Positions 1-9,699 are shown, counted from the stretch's first letter. The stretch: 64,000 nucleotides of DNA from Marinomonas sp. MED121 (GCF_000153025.1 NZ_CH672436.1:15460-79459); one strand, 5' to 3'. Program-made: numbers and translations. Notes: generated from the sequence alone by a model not told the origin.

Positions 1-1
1 T

Positions 2-967
2 AAAGTAAAAGGCGGCTTCGATCCAGTAAATGGTTATGACTACACTCAGTTAATTTCTAAGTTCACCATGGGGGCTGTGTTCTACAACCAAGCCGTTGAT
101 GGTTATCTAGACGAAAAGCTGAATGATACTAAGAAAACAAACGATAAAGCCTATAAAGAGGGTGCTGCTTATTCTGCTAAAGAGCACTATTGGGATGAAG
201 CTTTTGGCTATTTTGGTGCGCCAGCCCATGCTTTAACGCTTGATGCTAAGGCGCTTTACGGTATTGCTAAAAAAGATCCAAAATACTTTGCAGCAGCTGA
301 TTATAACAAAGATGGCGTAGTCGATCTTAAAACCGAAATGGTTTATGCCCATGCTTATTATGCCGCTGGTTTTGATAAGTCGGGTAAAACGACTTACCTT
401 AATAATATCGTTAGTGCGTTCTATGATGGTCGTGCGCTAATTCATGATGCTCAAGGCAGTAAGCTAGATAAAGCACAAATGGCTAAGCTGAATGATTATG
501 TGAATACTATTCGTATAAACTGGCAACAAGTGATTGCTGAAGCGGCATTTAAATATGCAGGTTCTGTTTATAAAGACCTTGATAAATTAAGTGTAATCCA
601 AGAAGCAAATGGTGATGTGACTAAAGCTTACCGCGCTTATGCTAAACATTGGGGTGAGCTAAAAGGTTTTGCAATGGCGCTGCAAGTGGGTGGTGAAGAC
701 TTAGGTGAAGCAGCGGTTAAATTAAATCGTTTAACAGGCTATAGCCCAGTTTTACTTGGCGATACACAAGTGATTGCTCGTAACGTTAAAGGCGAATTTG
801 TTCAGTCTTCAAGTATTTCAATGGAAGAGTACAAATTACACATGATGAAGGTTCAGCTACTATTGGCTGAGCGCTTTAACCTTAAGGCTCGTTCAAATGA
901 TGTTCTAGCTGGCATGGATGACTTAGCCGCTAAGCTAAGCTCTTCAACGTCTATCGAAAACGACTAA
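2..967 (+). CDS. DUF4856 domain protein, 3' part
   Basis: The reading frame is open from the first bases of the window, so the true start lies upstream; about 320 codons are visible. The composition is soluble and rich in Ala, Lys and Tyr, with the HYWDEAFGYFGAP stretch typical of DUF4856 proteins. Members of that family are usually exported and are often found near iron-linked genes such as imelysin-like peptidases. An EF-hand-like DYNKDGVVDL segment suggests calcium or other metal binding. No catalytic motif is recognised and the molecular function is unknown. The iron importer downstream is a loose contextual hint only. Confidence 0.7.
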   Translation, partial: KVKGGFDPVNGYDYTQLISKFTMGAVFYNQAVDGYLDEKLNDTKKTNDKAYKEGAAYSAKEHYWDEAFGYFGAPAHALTLDAKALYGIAKKDPKYFAAADYNKDGVVDLKTEMVYAHAYYAAGFDKSGKTTYLNNIVSAFYDGRALIHDAQGSKLDKAQMAKLNDYVNTIRINWQQVIAEAAFKYAGSVYKDLDKLSVIQEANGDVTKAYRAYAKHWGELKGFAMALQVGGEDLGEAAVKLNRLTGYSPVLLGDTQVIARNVKGEFVQSSSISMEEYKLHMMKVQLLLAERFNLKARSNDVLAGMDDLAAKLSSSTSIEND

Positions 968-1034
968 TTCCTATTAGTTGTATATCTTAGTTAGCCTATT
1001 TCAGGCTGACTAAGATGTTTGGGGTTACTCTGTA

Positions 1035-2039
1035 ATGGAAGTATTTTGGAATGAGTATTGGCAAGCGCTTTTTGGGGACCTCATTAGTCCACAAAAGAGA
1101 GTGTCTCTGACTTATTTATTAAGTGCTTTCATTATTGCCCTTTTAAGCCTGTCCTTCTTTGGTCATAAACTCCCTATAAAACGTGCTGTGCGACATGTTT
1201 TTCAGGCCAAGGTATGGTGGTCGGCGACCGCATTTGCTGATTATAAAACACTTGTCATTAACGCTTTTATTCTTAAGCTGATTTCTCCCTTTTTATTGGC
1301 TAAGATGCTGGTGGCAATTTGGCTGTTTGAACAATGGCATTGGCTATTACCTGATAAACCAGAGCCAAATATTTGGCCAACCTGGTTGGTTGTACTCTGC
1401 TTTACGGTTTTTCAGTTTGTATTAGATGATTTCTGTCGATTTTATCTGCATAGACTGATGCATAGATGGCCATTTTTATGGGCTTTTCATCGGGTTCATC
1501 ATTCTGCAACTGAATTAAACCCCTTTACTGTGTTTAGAACGCATCCGGTAGAATCCGTGTTGTTTTCTTTACGTTCAACCCTGAGCCAAGGTTTTTCAAT
1601 TGCCTTGTTTTTTTACCTGTTTCCTAATCAGGTAGATATCTACATGGTGTTAGGGGTGAATGTTGTCACCTTTGTCTTTAACCTTTTGGGTGCCAACTTA
1701 CGTCACTCTAATGTGATGCTTTGCTATCCTCATTGGCTAGAAAAGCTATTTATCTCTCCGGCACAACATCAAATTCACCACTCTGTGGCGAGAGAGCATT
1801 GGGATAAAAATTTTGGCGTGGTATTAGCTTGTTGGGATAGGTGGTTTAAGAGTTTGCATCACTCTGACCCAAAGCAAGTGCTTAAATTTGGGTTGAGTTT
1901 GAATACTCAGGAAAACCAACATTCTCTTTATGCTCTTTATCTTTCGCCGTGTTTTCAATCTTTGCGGATGCTGCTTCTTGTGCCTAGTCAATTTGTGGTT
2001 AAAAAACTGAAAGCGAGTACAGAAAAGCCGAGAGTTTAA
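1035..2039 (+). CDS. sterol desaturase / fatty acid hydroxylase family membrane protein
   Basis: A 334-residue membrane protein with several hydrophobic segments in its first half and a clear di-iron histidine-box set: HRLMH near residue 139, HRVHH near 152 and HQIHH near 247. These boxes define the fatty acid hydroxylase / sterol desaturase superfamily, which performs O2-dependent hydroxylation or desaturation of lipid substrates in the membrane. The substrate cannot be read from the sequence. The ATG at 1035 fits the N-terminal hydrophobic start. It stands alone, 67 bp after the preceding gene, with fbpA-type genes downstream. Confidence 0.85.
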   Translation: MEVFWNEYWQALFGDLISPQKRVSLTYLLSAFIIALLSLSFFGHKLPIKRAVRHVFQAKVWWSATAFADYKTLVINAFILKLISPFLLAKMLVAIWLFEQWHWLLPDKPEPNIWPTWLVVLCFTVFQFVLDDFCRFYLHRLMHRWPFLWAFHRVHHSATELNPFTVFRTHPVESVLFSLRSTLSQGFSIALFFYLFPNQVDIYMVLGVNVVTFVFNLLGANLRHSNVMLCYPHWLEKLFISPAQHQIHHSVAREHWDKNFGVVLACWDRWFKSLHHSDPKQVLKFGLSLNTQENQHSLYALYLSPCFQSLRMLLLVPSQFVVKKLKASTEKPRV

Positions 2040-2041
2040 AT

Positions 2042-2066
2042 ATAAATGGTAATTAATTTCATTTAT
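2042..2066. promoter_or_regulatory. candidate Fur-like operator upstream of the iron importer
   Basis: An A/T-rich interrupted dyad, ATAAATG then CATTTAT 11 bp later, lies about 60 bp before the iron-binding protein gene. Position and composition fit a degenerate Fur box and the downstream genes are of the Fur-regulated type, but the match is imperfect. This is an inference from position. Confidence 0.3.
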
Positions 2067-2121
2067 AATCCCTTTAATATTTCCACGTTTTTTCATTCGG
2101 ATAAATACGGCGACATTTTAT

Positions 2122-3195
2122 ATGCTTACTATTAACACTGAAAAACTATTAAATTCTATTACTCGTCCACGTTTTAAAATGGCATCAATTTTATCTTTCT
2201 TGCTAGCCTCTAGCGTTTCTTTACCTGTCATGGCAGATGAGGAAGTGAACGTTTACTCCGCCCGTAAAGAAGCACTGATAAAGCCTATGCTAGATCGTTT
2301 TGAAGAAGAAACAGGTGTCGCTGTAAACTTAATTACCGGATCTGCTGATGCACTATTAAGACGATTACAGGTCGAAGGTGAGTATAGTCCTGCGGATATT
2401 TTTATTACGGTTGATGCTGGGCGTTTACATAGAGCAAAACAAGCGGGTGTATTGCAACCCTTTCAAACGGCGAAGATAGATGAGCTGGTGCCAGAGCATC
2501 TTCGTGATAGTGATGATTATTGGTATAGTTTGTCACAGCGTTCGCGCACTATTTTTTATGCTAAAGATAGAGTCAATAAAAGTGAATTATCCAGTTATGA
2601 AGCGCTAGCAGATAGTCAGTGGAAAGGCCGTATTTGTGTAAGGTCTTCTGGCAATATTTATAATCAGTCTTTAGTTGCTTCTATGATCGAAGTGAATGGC
2701 GAGGATGCAACCCAAACTTGGGTGAAAGGTTTGATGGCAAATCTAGCCCGTCCTCCTTTTGGTGGTGATACAGACCTATTAAAAGCGGTTGCGACTGGCG
2801 TATGTGATATTACGATTGCTAACACCTATTATTTTGGTCGCATGATGAGAAGTGATAATGCGCTGGATCAGTTAGTTGCTGAAAAAGTGGGAGTGTTTTG
2901 GGCAAATCAAGCTGAGTCTGATCGTGGTGTACACATGAATGTAAGTGGTGCTGCTATTACTGCAGCATCAGTTAATAAAGACAGTGCGATCAAACTTATC
3001 GAGTTTTTATTATCCAATGAAGCACAAACCTGGTATGCCGATGTAAACAATGAGTATCCTGTTGTGGATGGCATTGCAGCACCAGTTAATCTGGCAAGTT
3101 TTGGTGATTTTAGGACTGATAAAATAAGCTTAACTAAATTAGGTGACAACAATCTAAAAGCCGTTAAGATTATGGATGCGGCTGGTTGGAAGTAG
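2122..3195 (+). CDS. fbpA: iron(III) ABC transporter periplasmic binding protein
   Basis: A 357-residue FbpA/FutA-class binding protein that captures ferric iron in the periplasm for the permease encoded next. A signal peptide is visible (hydrophobic segment about residues 20-37, cleavage near MADEE), preceded by an unusually long N-terminal region, so M20 (2179) is a possible alternative start. Mature-protein motifs include VNVYSARKE at the start, the hinge region around GGDTDLLKAVATG, and IANTYYFGR, which carries the conserved tyrosines used in Fe(III) coordination in this family. It is followed after 51 bp by the permease and then the ATPase gene, as in classical fbpABC operons. The ferric substrate is inferred from the family. 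Confidence 0.88.
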   Translation: MLTINTEKLLNSITRPRFKMASILSFLLASSVSLPVMADEEVNVYSARKEALIKPMLDRFEEETGVAVNLITGSADALLRRLQVEGEYSPADIFITVDAGRLHRAKQAGVLQPFQTAKIDELVPEHLRDSDDYWYSLSQRSRTIFYAKDRVNKSELSSYEALADSQWKGRICVRSSGNIYNQSLVASMIEVNGEDATQTWVKGLMANLARPPFGGDTDLLKAVATGVCDITIANTYYFGRMMRSDNALDQLVAEKVGVFWANQAESDRGVHMNVSGAAITAASVNKDSAIKLIEFLLSNEAQTWYADVNNEYPVVDGIAAPVNLASFGDFRTDKISLTKLGDNNLKAVKIMDAAGWK

Positions 3196-3246
3196 GGCGC
3201 TCTCTGCTTCACTCGATTTAAATAAGTGGATTAAGCAAAAGGAATA

Positions 3247-4899
3247 ATGGTGAATAAAGCCAAAAGTATGCCCTTTCTTCGACCGAATTGGTTGTTGCTT
3301 ATTTCTGTTCTGGTTGCTCTTCTACTCGCTTTGCCTGTGATGGTTATTTTAACCAATGTACTCACAGGTCAAGCAAATGTTTGGCAACATCTAATCGATA
3401 CCGTATTAGCTGATTACATCTCTAGCTCATTAATTTTAATGCTTGGAGTGGGGGCAGGGAGTTTGTTGCTGGGAGTGCCTACGGCTTGGTTGACCAGTGT
3501 TTGTCGTTTTCCTGGACACAAATGGTTAGCTTGGGCGCTATTATTACCTTTGGCCGTGCCTGCCTATATTATCGCTTATACCTATACTGGTTTATTGGAT
3601 TTTGCGGGTCCTGTGCAGTCATTAATTCGTGATCTAACAGGGCTTTCCTACGGGGAATATTGGTTTTTTGAGGTGCGTTCTCTCGCTGGCGCTATCGTCA
3701 TGCTTTCCTTGGTGCTGTATCCCTACGTTTACTTGATGGCTCGCGCTGCCTTCTTAGAACAATCGGCTAATACATTAGAAGTGAGTCGCTCATTAGGGTA
3801 TAGCCATACACGCTCATTTTTTAAATTAGCCTTGCCACTAGCAAGGCCAGCTATTGTGGCTGGGGTTACCTTGGCATTGATGGAAACTTTGGCAGATTAT
3901 GGCACGGTAAAATATTTTGGAGTCACCAGTTTTACCACTGGCATAATGCGAACGTTTAATGGTTTTGGTGATGCGGCTGCCGCATCCCAATTAGCATCCG
4001 TACTGCTTTTATTTGTTACCTTTTTGATTCTAATGGAGCGTTATTCTCGGCGCCGAATTAGTTACCACTCTTCAGGTATTCGTAAAGCCTCAAATCGAAA
4101 AATAGAACTAACAAGACAGCAGGGAATACTTGCTGCCTGTGTGTGTTTTTTGCCCGTACTATTTGGTTTTATTGTGCCTGCTTTGCAATTGTTATACTGG
4201 GCCATTTTTAGTGCTCAAAGCATAGATGCTGCTTTTTTTAAGCTTGCTTGGAACTCTCTTTATTTGGCGGCACTCGCTGCCTTGATTGCCGTGTTGCTGG
4301 CTTTAGTTTTAGCTTATGCAAGTCGGCTTAATAAGCGTCCAACCGTTCAAGCATCGGTTACAGTGGCGGGGCTTGGTTATGCCTTACCAGGTACGATTAT
4401 AGCGATAGGCATTATTATTCCCTTTGCTTGGTTAGATCATCAAATCATTGCTTGGGTTAAGCAAGCCTTTGAAGTGCGTTTGGGGTTGATTCTATCTGGT
4501 ACCTTATTTGCGCTTTTATTTGCCTATACAGTTCGCTTTATGGCGGTATCTTTAGGTGCGGTGCAAAGTGGATTGGGTAAAATTACACCTAGCCTTGATG
4601 CAGCAGGGCGTTCACTAGGTTATAAACCATTGGATGTATTACGTAAGATACATGTCCCCTTGCTCAAGAGTTCAGTGCTAACAGCCTTGTTAATCGTTTT
4701 TGTCGATGTGTTAAAAGAGTTGCCGGCCACCTTGATACTGAGGCCTTTTAACTTTAATACCTTAGCTGTAAGGGCATTTGAATTAGCGTCTGATGAAAGG
4801 TTAGCTGACGCTGCCCCTGCTTCTTTGATGATTGTTCTCGTGGGGTTAGCCCCCGTAATACTTTTGAGTCGCTCTATTGGCTCTGTTAAAACACATTAA
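3247..4899 (+). CDS. fbpB: iron(III) ABC transporter permease (fused two-domain)
   Basis: A 550-residue inner-membrane permease with about twelve hydrophobic segments in two homologous halves, the usual FbpB/SfuB layout in which one chain supplies both transmembrane domains. EAA-type coupling loops are visible: SRSLGYSHTRSFFKLALPLARP in the first half and AAGRSLGYKPLDVLRKIHVPLL in the second. They contact the ATPase. It lies between the binding protein and the ATPase gene in one operon. Length and domain order are normal for the family. Confidence 0.9.
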   Translation: MVNKAKSMPFLRPNWLLLISVLVALLLALPVMVILTNVLTGQANVWQHLIDTVLADYISSSLILMLGVGAGSLLLGVPTAWLTSVCRFPGHKWLAWALLLPLAVPAYIIAYTYTGLLDFAGPVQSLIRDLTGLSYGEYWFFEVRSLAGAIVMLSLVLYPYVYLMARAAFLEQSANTLEVSRSLGYSHTRSFFKLALPLARPAIVAGVTLALMETLADYGTVKYFGVTSFTTGIMRTFNGFGDAAAASQLASVLLLFVTFLILMERYSRRRISYHSSGIRKASNRKIELTRQQGILAACVCFLPVLFGFIVPALQLLYWAIFSAQSIDAAFFKLAWNSLYLAALAALIAVLLALVLAYASRLNKRPTVQASVTVAGLGYALPGTIIAIGIIIPFAWLDHQIIAWVKQAFEVRLGLILSGTLFALLFAYTVRFMAVSLGAVQSGLGKITPSLDAAGRSLGYKPLDVLRKIHVPLLKSSVLTALLIVFVDVLKELPATLILRPFNFNTLAVRAFELASDERLADAAPASLMIVLVGLAPVILLSRSIGSVKTH

Positions 4900-4916
4900 T
4901 TCTTGAGTTAGCTTAA

Positions 4917-5999
4917 GTGAGTGATATGACCTCTTTACCGCCCAGCCAAATGTTAACCGATTTAAGCATTGAGAATGTGGCTGTTGTTTATGATGATAAA
5001 TCGATTATTGAAGGCATTGATTTTCAATTAAGTGCTGGTCAAATCGGATGTTTACTCGGGCCAAGTGGCTGTGGTAAATCAACTTTGTTGCGAGCAATCG
5101 CAGGCTTTGAACAAATTGCAACTGGCTCTATTGCGCTTGATGCTCAAACCTTATCTGAGCCTGGGTTTGTGGTGAACCCTGAAAACCGAAATATTGGTAT
5201 GGTGTTTCAAGATGTTGCTCTTTTTCCTCATTTAACCATAAGTCAAAATATTGAGTTTGGTATTCAAAGCTGGAATAAATCGGATAGGCAAGAAAGAACG
5301 CGACACCTCTTGTCATTGGTAGGATTAAGTGGCTATGAGCAGAGGTATCCAGATTCTTTGTCTGGTGGACAGCAGCAGCGTATAGCGTTAGCGAGAGCTA
5401 TAGCGCCTAAACCTAAGTTACTTTTAATGGATGAGCCTTTCTCTGGTTTAGATGCCAAGTTAAGAGAGGAGCTTGTACCGGATGTTAGGGCCATTTTATT
5501 AGCTGAAAAAATGAGTGCTATTCTGGTTTCTCATGACCAGATGGAAGCCTTTGCCATGGCAGATCAAATTGCTGTAATGAGTGAAGGGCAAATCCATCAA
5601 TTGGCTTCAGCATATCAAATTTATCATAAGCCAGCGACTAGATTTGTGGCGAGTTTTATTGGTCATGGAGATCTGTTGCCTTCAAAAGTCTGTGGGCCAA
5701 ACTGTGTTGTATCTGATCTAGGTGAAATTACTGGACAAACTGATCATGGTTTTAGTGCAGATCAGGAAATTGACCTTTTAATTCGACCTGATGATATTTT
5801 GCATGACGATGATAGTGAGTTTACGGGAGAAATTGTCAGTAAGTGGTTTCGAGGGTCGCATTTTTTATACCGAGTACGTCTAGCCTCTGGCAAGGTGGTT
5901 TATTGCTTTGCATCATCACATCATGATCATTCGATAGGTCAATCTATTGGTTTATCGGTAAACTTAGATCATTTAGTGCTTTTCCCAAGAGATGCATAA
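4917..5999 (+). CDS. fbpC: iron(III) ABC transporter ATP-binding protein
   Basis: A 360-residue ABC ATPase that energises the adjacent ferric importer. Walker A is GPSGCGKST, the signature motif is LSGGQQQRIALARA, Walker B is LLLMDEP and the H-loop follows as SHDQ. The C-terminal third is a regulatory OB-fold/TOBE-type domain typical of FbpC. The gene may begin at GTG 4917 or at ATG 4926, three codons later; neither has a strong ribosome-binding site. It follows the permease by 17 bp and ends just before a strong bidirectional terminator. Confidence 0.9.
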   Translation: MSDMTSLPPSQMLTDLSIENVAVVYDDKSIIEGIDFQLSAGQIGCLLGPSGCGKSTLLRAIAGFEQIATGSIALDAQTLSEPGFVVNPENRNIGMVFQDVALFPHLTISQNIEFGIQSWNKSDRQERTRHLLSLVGLSGYEQRYPDSLSGGQQQRIALARAIAPKPKLLLMDEPFSGLDAKLREELVPDVRAILLAEKMSAILVSHDQMEAFAMADQIAVMSEGQIHQLASAYQIYHKPATRFVASFIGHGDLLPSKVCGPNCVVSDLGEITGQTDHGFSADQEIDLLIRPDDILHDDDSEFTGEIVSKWFRGSHFLYRVRLASGKVVYCFASSHHDHSIGQSIGLSVNLDHLVLFPRDA

Positions 6000-6004
6000 T
6001 TCGG

Positions 6005-6050
6005 CCTTAATATAAAAAAAGGAAGCTCAGCTTCCTTTTTTATATTAAGG
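6005..6050. terminator. bidirectional intrinsic terminator
   Basis: A long, almost perfect hairpin (CCTTAATATA...TATATTAAGG enclosing AAAAAAAGGAAG, loop CTCAG, CTTCCTTTTTT) sits between the convergent fbpC and HDOD genes. The A run before and T run after the stem let it work on both strands. Confidence 0.9.
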
Positions 6051-6064
6051 CAGGTATTGAAGGA

Positions 6065-6931
6065 TCACGCGGCCCCAATCCCTTGTTCATGGCATGCTTC
6101 AATAATGCCTTCAAAATCGTACTGGGTAAGCTCAAGGTGCTCTAGGCAATAGTGGCCCACCTTTTCCCATTCATAATCTACTTTTGCATTGCCAACAATT
6201 TTATAGGTCTCACAAATGTGCTCCGCCATTTTTAAAATGGAAGCGAAGGTCAGTGTTTTTGTGTCGCCTGCAATGCGTTCACTAAAAAGCCGGTCTAGTC
6301 TGTGCTGATGAGCGATGACATGGGAGCAAGTTTTAGGCAGCCCCCAAGACTTAGCAAGGTAGTAACCTATGACTGAATGGTTGGTTTTAAAATGATCATT
6401 CTCAATATTAGTCAGTAGAAAGTTAGGGTCGTTATAACCTTCTTCTAAAATCGGTACATAGTTTTTAAAGCGCTGCATCATTAAAGGAATGCCAGCGTTA
6501 TGAAAAAGGCCTAATGCGTAACACTCGTCTTGGTATTTAAAGCCAATTTGTTTAGCAACACTCGAGCATACTGCTGCTACATCCATGGCGTTATCCCAAA
6601 AGCTGTGTAGTGACGCAATAGAATCATCAGATAACTCGCTTTTTACTGCGAGTGCATTGATGATATTAGCGACACTATTAATACCCAACATCATCACTGC
6701 TTGCTTGATTGACGTGATCTTACGTTGCAAGCCATAAAAGGCGGAATTAACAAACTTTAGCGTGGCAGCAGAAAGGCCGACATCTTGAGAAATAATTTGA
6801 GCAATCCTGTCCATATCAGGATCTGGCATAGCTTGTTCCATGTGAAGGTCAACCATTACCTGAGGTTGAGGAGGAATGGTGATACCTTGAAGGACGCGCT
6901 TTAATTGTTCAGTGTTTAGATCGGAAGACAT
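6065..6931 (-). CDS. HDOD domain protein
   Basis: A 288-residue single-domain HDOD protein. The N-terminal region PPQPQVMVDLHM...DPDMDRIAQIISQDVGLSAATLKFVNSAFYG matches the start of the HDOD fold, and the body carries the helical ALGLFHNAGIPLM segment where true HD phosphohydrolases would have an HD dyad. HDOD proteins lack this dyad and act as signalling adaptors, for example in motility, biofilm or stress control. The role here is unknown. It is divergent from the rRNA methyltransferase gene and convergent with fbpC. Confidence 0.85.
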   Translation of the reverse strand: MSSDLNTEQLKRVLQGITIPPQPQVMVDLHMEQAMPDPDMDRIAQIISQDVGLSAATLKFVNSAFYGLQRKITSIKQAVMMLGINSVANIINALAVKSELSDDSIASLHSFWDNAMDVAAVCSSVAKQIGFKYQDECYALGLFHNAGIPLMMQRFKNYVPILEEGYNDPNFLLTNIENDHFKTNHSVIGYYLAKSWGLPKTCSHVIAHQHRLDRLFSERIAGDTKTLTFASILKMAEHICETYKIVGNAKVDYEWEKVGHYCLEHLELTQYDFEGIIEACHEQGIGAA

Positions 6932-7091
6932 AATTACTCGATATACAAACTTGATAAATATGGTCGGTGAAAACTAAATTTTTATGCTAGATGAAAAACG
7001 GAAATATTTATTTTATAAAAAGTGACTGGTTTGCTGCAAAATCATAGCAAAATTTGACTTAATAATTATAATACTTTTTTCTCTTTCGTGG

Positions 7092-8297
7092 ATGACTATT
7101 TTGAGTGTAATACGACTAAAAGGCCAAGCGGATCGTCGCTTAAGAGCGGGCCATCAATGGATTTACAGTAATGAAGTAAATACAGATGCTACCCCTTTAA
7201 AGCAGTTTTCTGCCGGTGACCAAGTAGTAGTTGAAGCTGCTAATGGGAAGCCGCTGGGCATTGCAATGATTAATCCTAACACCCTAATATGCGGTCGTTT
7301 AATTAGTCGTGACCTTAAATCTCCCATGGATAAGTCTTTGGTTGTGCACAGGCTGAAGATTGCTCTATCTCTGCGTGACTCTGTTTATGCTGCACCTTAT
7401 TATCGCCTTGTCTTTGGTGATTCGGATGGGCTTTCTGGTCTTGTTGTTGATCGGTTTGCTGATATCTTGGTTGTGCAAATTTCGACAGCCGGCATGGAGC
7501 GTATTAAAGAAGAAATTATTACCGCCTTGCAAGAGGTGGTAAAACCTTCCGCTATCTTAATGAAAAACGACGGTAAAATGCGTGATGTTGAAGGGCTTGC
7601 TTCCTATGTGGAAGAAGCATTCGGCACTGTGCCTGAGGTTGTTTATTTGCAAGAAAATGAGGTCTTGTTTGAAGCGCCTGTTTGGGATGGCCAAAAAACG
7701 GGTTGGTTCTATGACCACAGAGAGAACCGCAAAACCTTACAAACTTTTAGCCCAGGTAAACGTGTGTTGGATGTTTTCTCTTATGTGGGTGGCTGGGGCG
7801 TACAAGCCGCTTCTGCTGGCGCAAGTGATGTGACCTTTATTGATGCTTCTGAAAAAGCATTGGGCCATGTGGAAAGTAACTTGACCATGAACCAGTACGA
7901 AGGCAATGCTAATTTGATGCAAGGCGATGCGTTTGAATCTATGCAATCTTTGATTGATGATAAGCAACGTTTTGATGTGGTTGTGATTGATCCACCTGCG
8001 TTTATTACGCGTCGTAAAGATACTAAGGCAGGTGAAAGTGCCTATTATCGAGCTAACCAGTTAGCAATGCGTCTTGTTGCTAAAGGCGGTACCTTAGTAA
8101 CGGCCTCATGTTCTATGCATTTAAAAGAAGAGAAGTTGCATGAAATTGTTCGTAGTAATTCGCGTTCTTTAGAGCGATTCTCTCAGCTGATTTATCGTGG
8201 TACGCAAGCGCCAGATCATCCAGTACATGCATCGATTGAAGAAACCGAATATTTGAAGGCGCTTTTCTATCGCATCCATAATAATATGGGCCTGTAA
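7092..8297 (+). CDS. rlmI: 23S rRNA m5C methyltransferase, RlmI-type
   Basis: A 401-residue SAM-dependent methyltransferase. The N-terminal PUA domain (GHQWIYSNEV..., roughly residues 1-75) binds RNA. The C-terminal Rossmann-like domain carries DVFSYVGGWGVQA (SAM-binding motif I), VIDPPAF and TASCSMHL, whose cysteine fits the catalytic Cys of m5C methyltransferases. This layout is that of E. coli RlmI (YccW), which methylates 23S rRNA C1962. The ATG at 7092 gives the expected N-terminus. A close paralogue of slightly different target cannot be excluded. A good terminator follows. Confidence 0.82.
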   Translation: MTILSVIRLKGQADRRLRAGHQWIYSNEVNTDATPLKQFSAGDQVVVEAANGKPLGIAMINPNTLICGRLISRDLKSPMDKSLVVHRLKIALSLRDSVYAAPYYRLVFGDSDGLSGLVVDRFADILVVQISTAGMERIKEEIITALQEVVKPSAILMKNDGKMRDVEGLASYVEEAFGTVPEVVYLQENEVLFEAPVWDGQKTGWFYDHRENRKTLQTFSPGKRVLDVFSYVGGWGVQAASAGASDVTFIDASEKALGHVESNLTMNQYEGNANLMQGDAFESMQSLIDDKQRFDVVVIDPPAFITRRKDTKAGESAYYRANQLAMRLVAKGGTLVTASCSMHLKEEKLHEIVRSNSRSLERFSQLIYRGTQAPDHPVHASIEETEYLKALFYRIHNNMGL

Positions 8298-8330
8298 TGG
8301 CTTAGTTAAGATAGATTGCGTGTTTAAAAA

Positions 8331-8352
8331 GGCAGCTTAGGCTGCCTTTTTG
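8331..8352. terminator. intrinsic terminator after rlmI-type gene
   Basis: GGCAGC, loop TTAG, GCTGCC followed by a T run. It lies between two convergent genes and is preceded by an A run, so it could serve both strands. Confidence 0.88.
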
Positions 8353-8360
8353 TATTTTAG

Positions 8361-9020
8361 CTATGAATCTCGTAACGAAATGTTGAGCCAGCCTTTTTGT
8401 GTTGCAACCTGAGTCAGTTTTTCATCGGCATCAACAATGATTGGGTGACTAACAAGCTCTAATAAAGGTAAATCATTATGGGAATCACTATAAAAATAGC
8501 TATCTTCAAGCGAGTTGCCTGTTTCTTCTAGCCAAGCCTTTAGTCGAGTTACCTTGCCATCTTGAAAGCTTGGAATGCCAGTAATGCCGCCAGTGTATTT
8601 TCCGTCTTTAATTTCTGGCATAGGCGCAATCAGATGATCCATGCCAAGGTATTGACTGATTGGGCCAGTTACAAATTCATTGGTGGCAGTGATTATCATC
8701 AAGAAATGGCCTTGATCCCTGTGTTTTTTGATCAAATCAATCGCTTTCTCTTGCATCATAGGCATGATTTTCTTTGTCATAAATTGCGCATGTAAATCAC
8801 TAAGTTGAGTCTGATTAAACTCAGTTAATGGCGCTAAACTAAAGGCAAGGTACTCATAAATATCTAGCTTGCCAGAGAGATAGTCTTGATAAAACTTATC
8901 GTTTGCTGCCTTGTATGTGCTGGCGTCGACGATTCCTTCTTCTACTAGAAACTGCCCCCAGTTGTAGTCACTATCACCCGAAAGTAGGGTGCCGTCCAGA
9001 TCAAAAATAGCCAGTGTCAC
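8361..9020 (-). CDS. HAD superfamily IB phosphatase (SerB-like fold)
   Basis: A 219-residue HAD hydrolase. Motif I is DLDGTLLSGDSD at the N-terminus (nucleophile Asp7 and acid Asp9), motif II is the TATNEF region, motif III is the conserved Lys of DGKVTRLKAW, and motif IV is SDSHNDLPLLE. The size and motif layout place it in the IB group of small-molecule phosphatases related to phosphoserine phosphatase, in the subgroup often annotated as HAD-IB hypothetical. The natural substrate is not evident. It is divergent from rppH. Confidence 0.82.
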   Translation of the reverse strand: MTLAIFDLDGTLLSGDSDYNWGQFLVEEGIVDASTYKAANDKFYQDYLSGKLDIYEYLAFSLAPLTEFNQTQLSDLHAQFMTKKIMPMMQEKAIDLIKKHRDQGHFLMIITATNEFVTGPISQYLGMDHLIAPMPEIKDGKYTGGITGIPSFQDGKVTRLKAWLEETGNSLEDSYFYSDSHNDLPLLELVSHPIIVDADEKLTQVATQKGWLNISLRDS

Positions 9021-9169
9021 AGGTCTTCCTCAATATATGATTTTAACCAAAAGTATACCTTTCGTGAGAATAATTAACAGAGGTTCGATTTGTGAAGAAG
9101 TGGGAAATATGGAACAATGGCGTAATTTATTTTAACTTTCGAAAGAACGATTTTAAAAGGTAATAGCTC

Positions 9170-9673
9170 GTGATTGATGCGGACGGATATAGACCGAATG
9201 TGGGCATCATACTGATGAACGAGCGTGGCCAACTTCTTTGGGCTCGACGAATTGGGCAAAATGCTTGGCAGTTTCCACAAGGCGGAATTAAGCATGATGA
9301 AACGCCGGAAGAGGCTCTCTTTCGTGAACTAAAAGAAGAGGTGGGGCTAGAGCCTCACCAAGTTGAAATCATCGGGAAAACCCGAGGTTGGTTACGTTAC
9401 CGTTTGCCAAAACGTATGTTGAGGCACAATAGTAAGCCGCTTTGTATCGGACAGAAACAAAAGTGGTACCTGTTATCCATACGCTGTGCAGATGCTTGTG
9501 TATGTGTTGATTCTGCGGATTGTCCAGAATTCGATGGCTGGCGATGGGTTAGTTATTGGTATCCTTTAGGGCAAGTTGTCGCATTTAAAAAAGATGTTTA
9601 CCGACGCGCTTTAAAAGAACTGATTCCCAATGCCCATAAAAGGCTAAAGAAACTCGATAAGTCCGTGGCTTAA
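9170..9673 (+). CDS. rppH: RNA pyrophosphohydrolase RppH
   Basis: A 167-residue Nudix enzyme that removes pyrophosphate from the 5' triphosphate end of mRNA and so starts RNase E-dependent decay. The N-terminus MIDADGYRPNVGIIL and the Nudix box GGIKHDETPEEALFRELKEEVGLEP are characteristic of RppH. The start is GTG at 9170. The last codons and stop lie inside a terminator-like hairpin, and ptsP begins shortly after. The rppH-ptsP order is conserved in many gammaproteobacteria. Confidence 0.95.
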   Translation: MIDADGYRPNVGIILMNERGQLLWARRIGQNAWQFPQGGIKHDETPEEALFRELKEEVGLEPHQVEIIGKTRGWLRYRLPKRMLRHNSKPLCIGQKQKWYLLSIRCADACVCVDSADCPEFDGWRWVSYWYPLGQVVAFKKDVYRRALKELIPNAHKRLKKLDKSVA

Positions 9674-9683
9674 CGGACTTTTT
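9659..9683 (+). terminator. hairpin overlapping the rppH stop codon
   Basis: AAGTCCGT, loop GGCTTA, ACGGACTT then a T run. The TAA stop of rppH (9671-9673) falls across the loop and 3' arm. The ptsP ribosome-binding site starts about 10 bp downstream, so this may attenuate rather than end transcription. Confidence 0.65.
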
Positions 9684-9699
9684 GCTTGTAAGGAAAGCT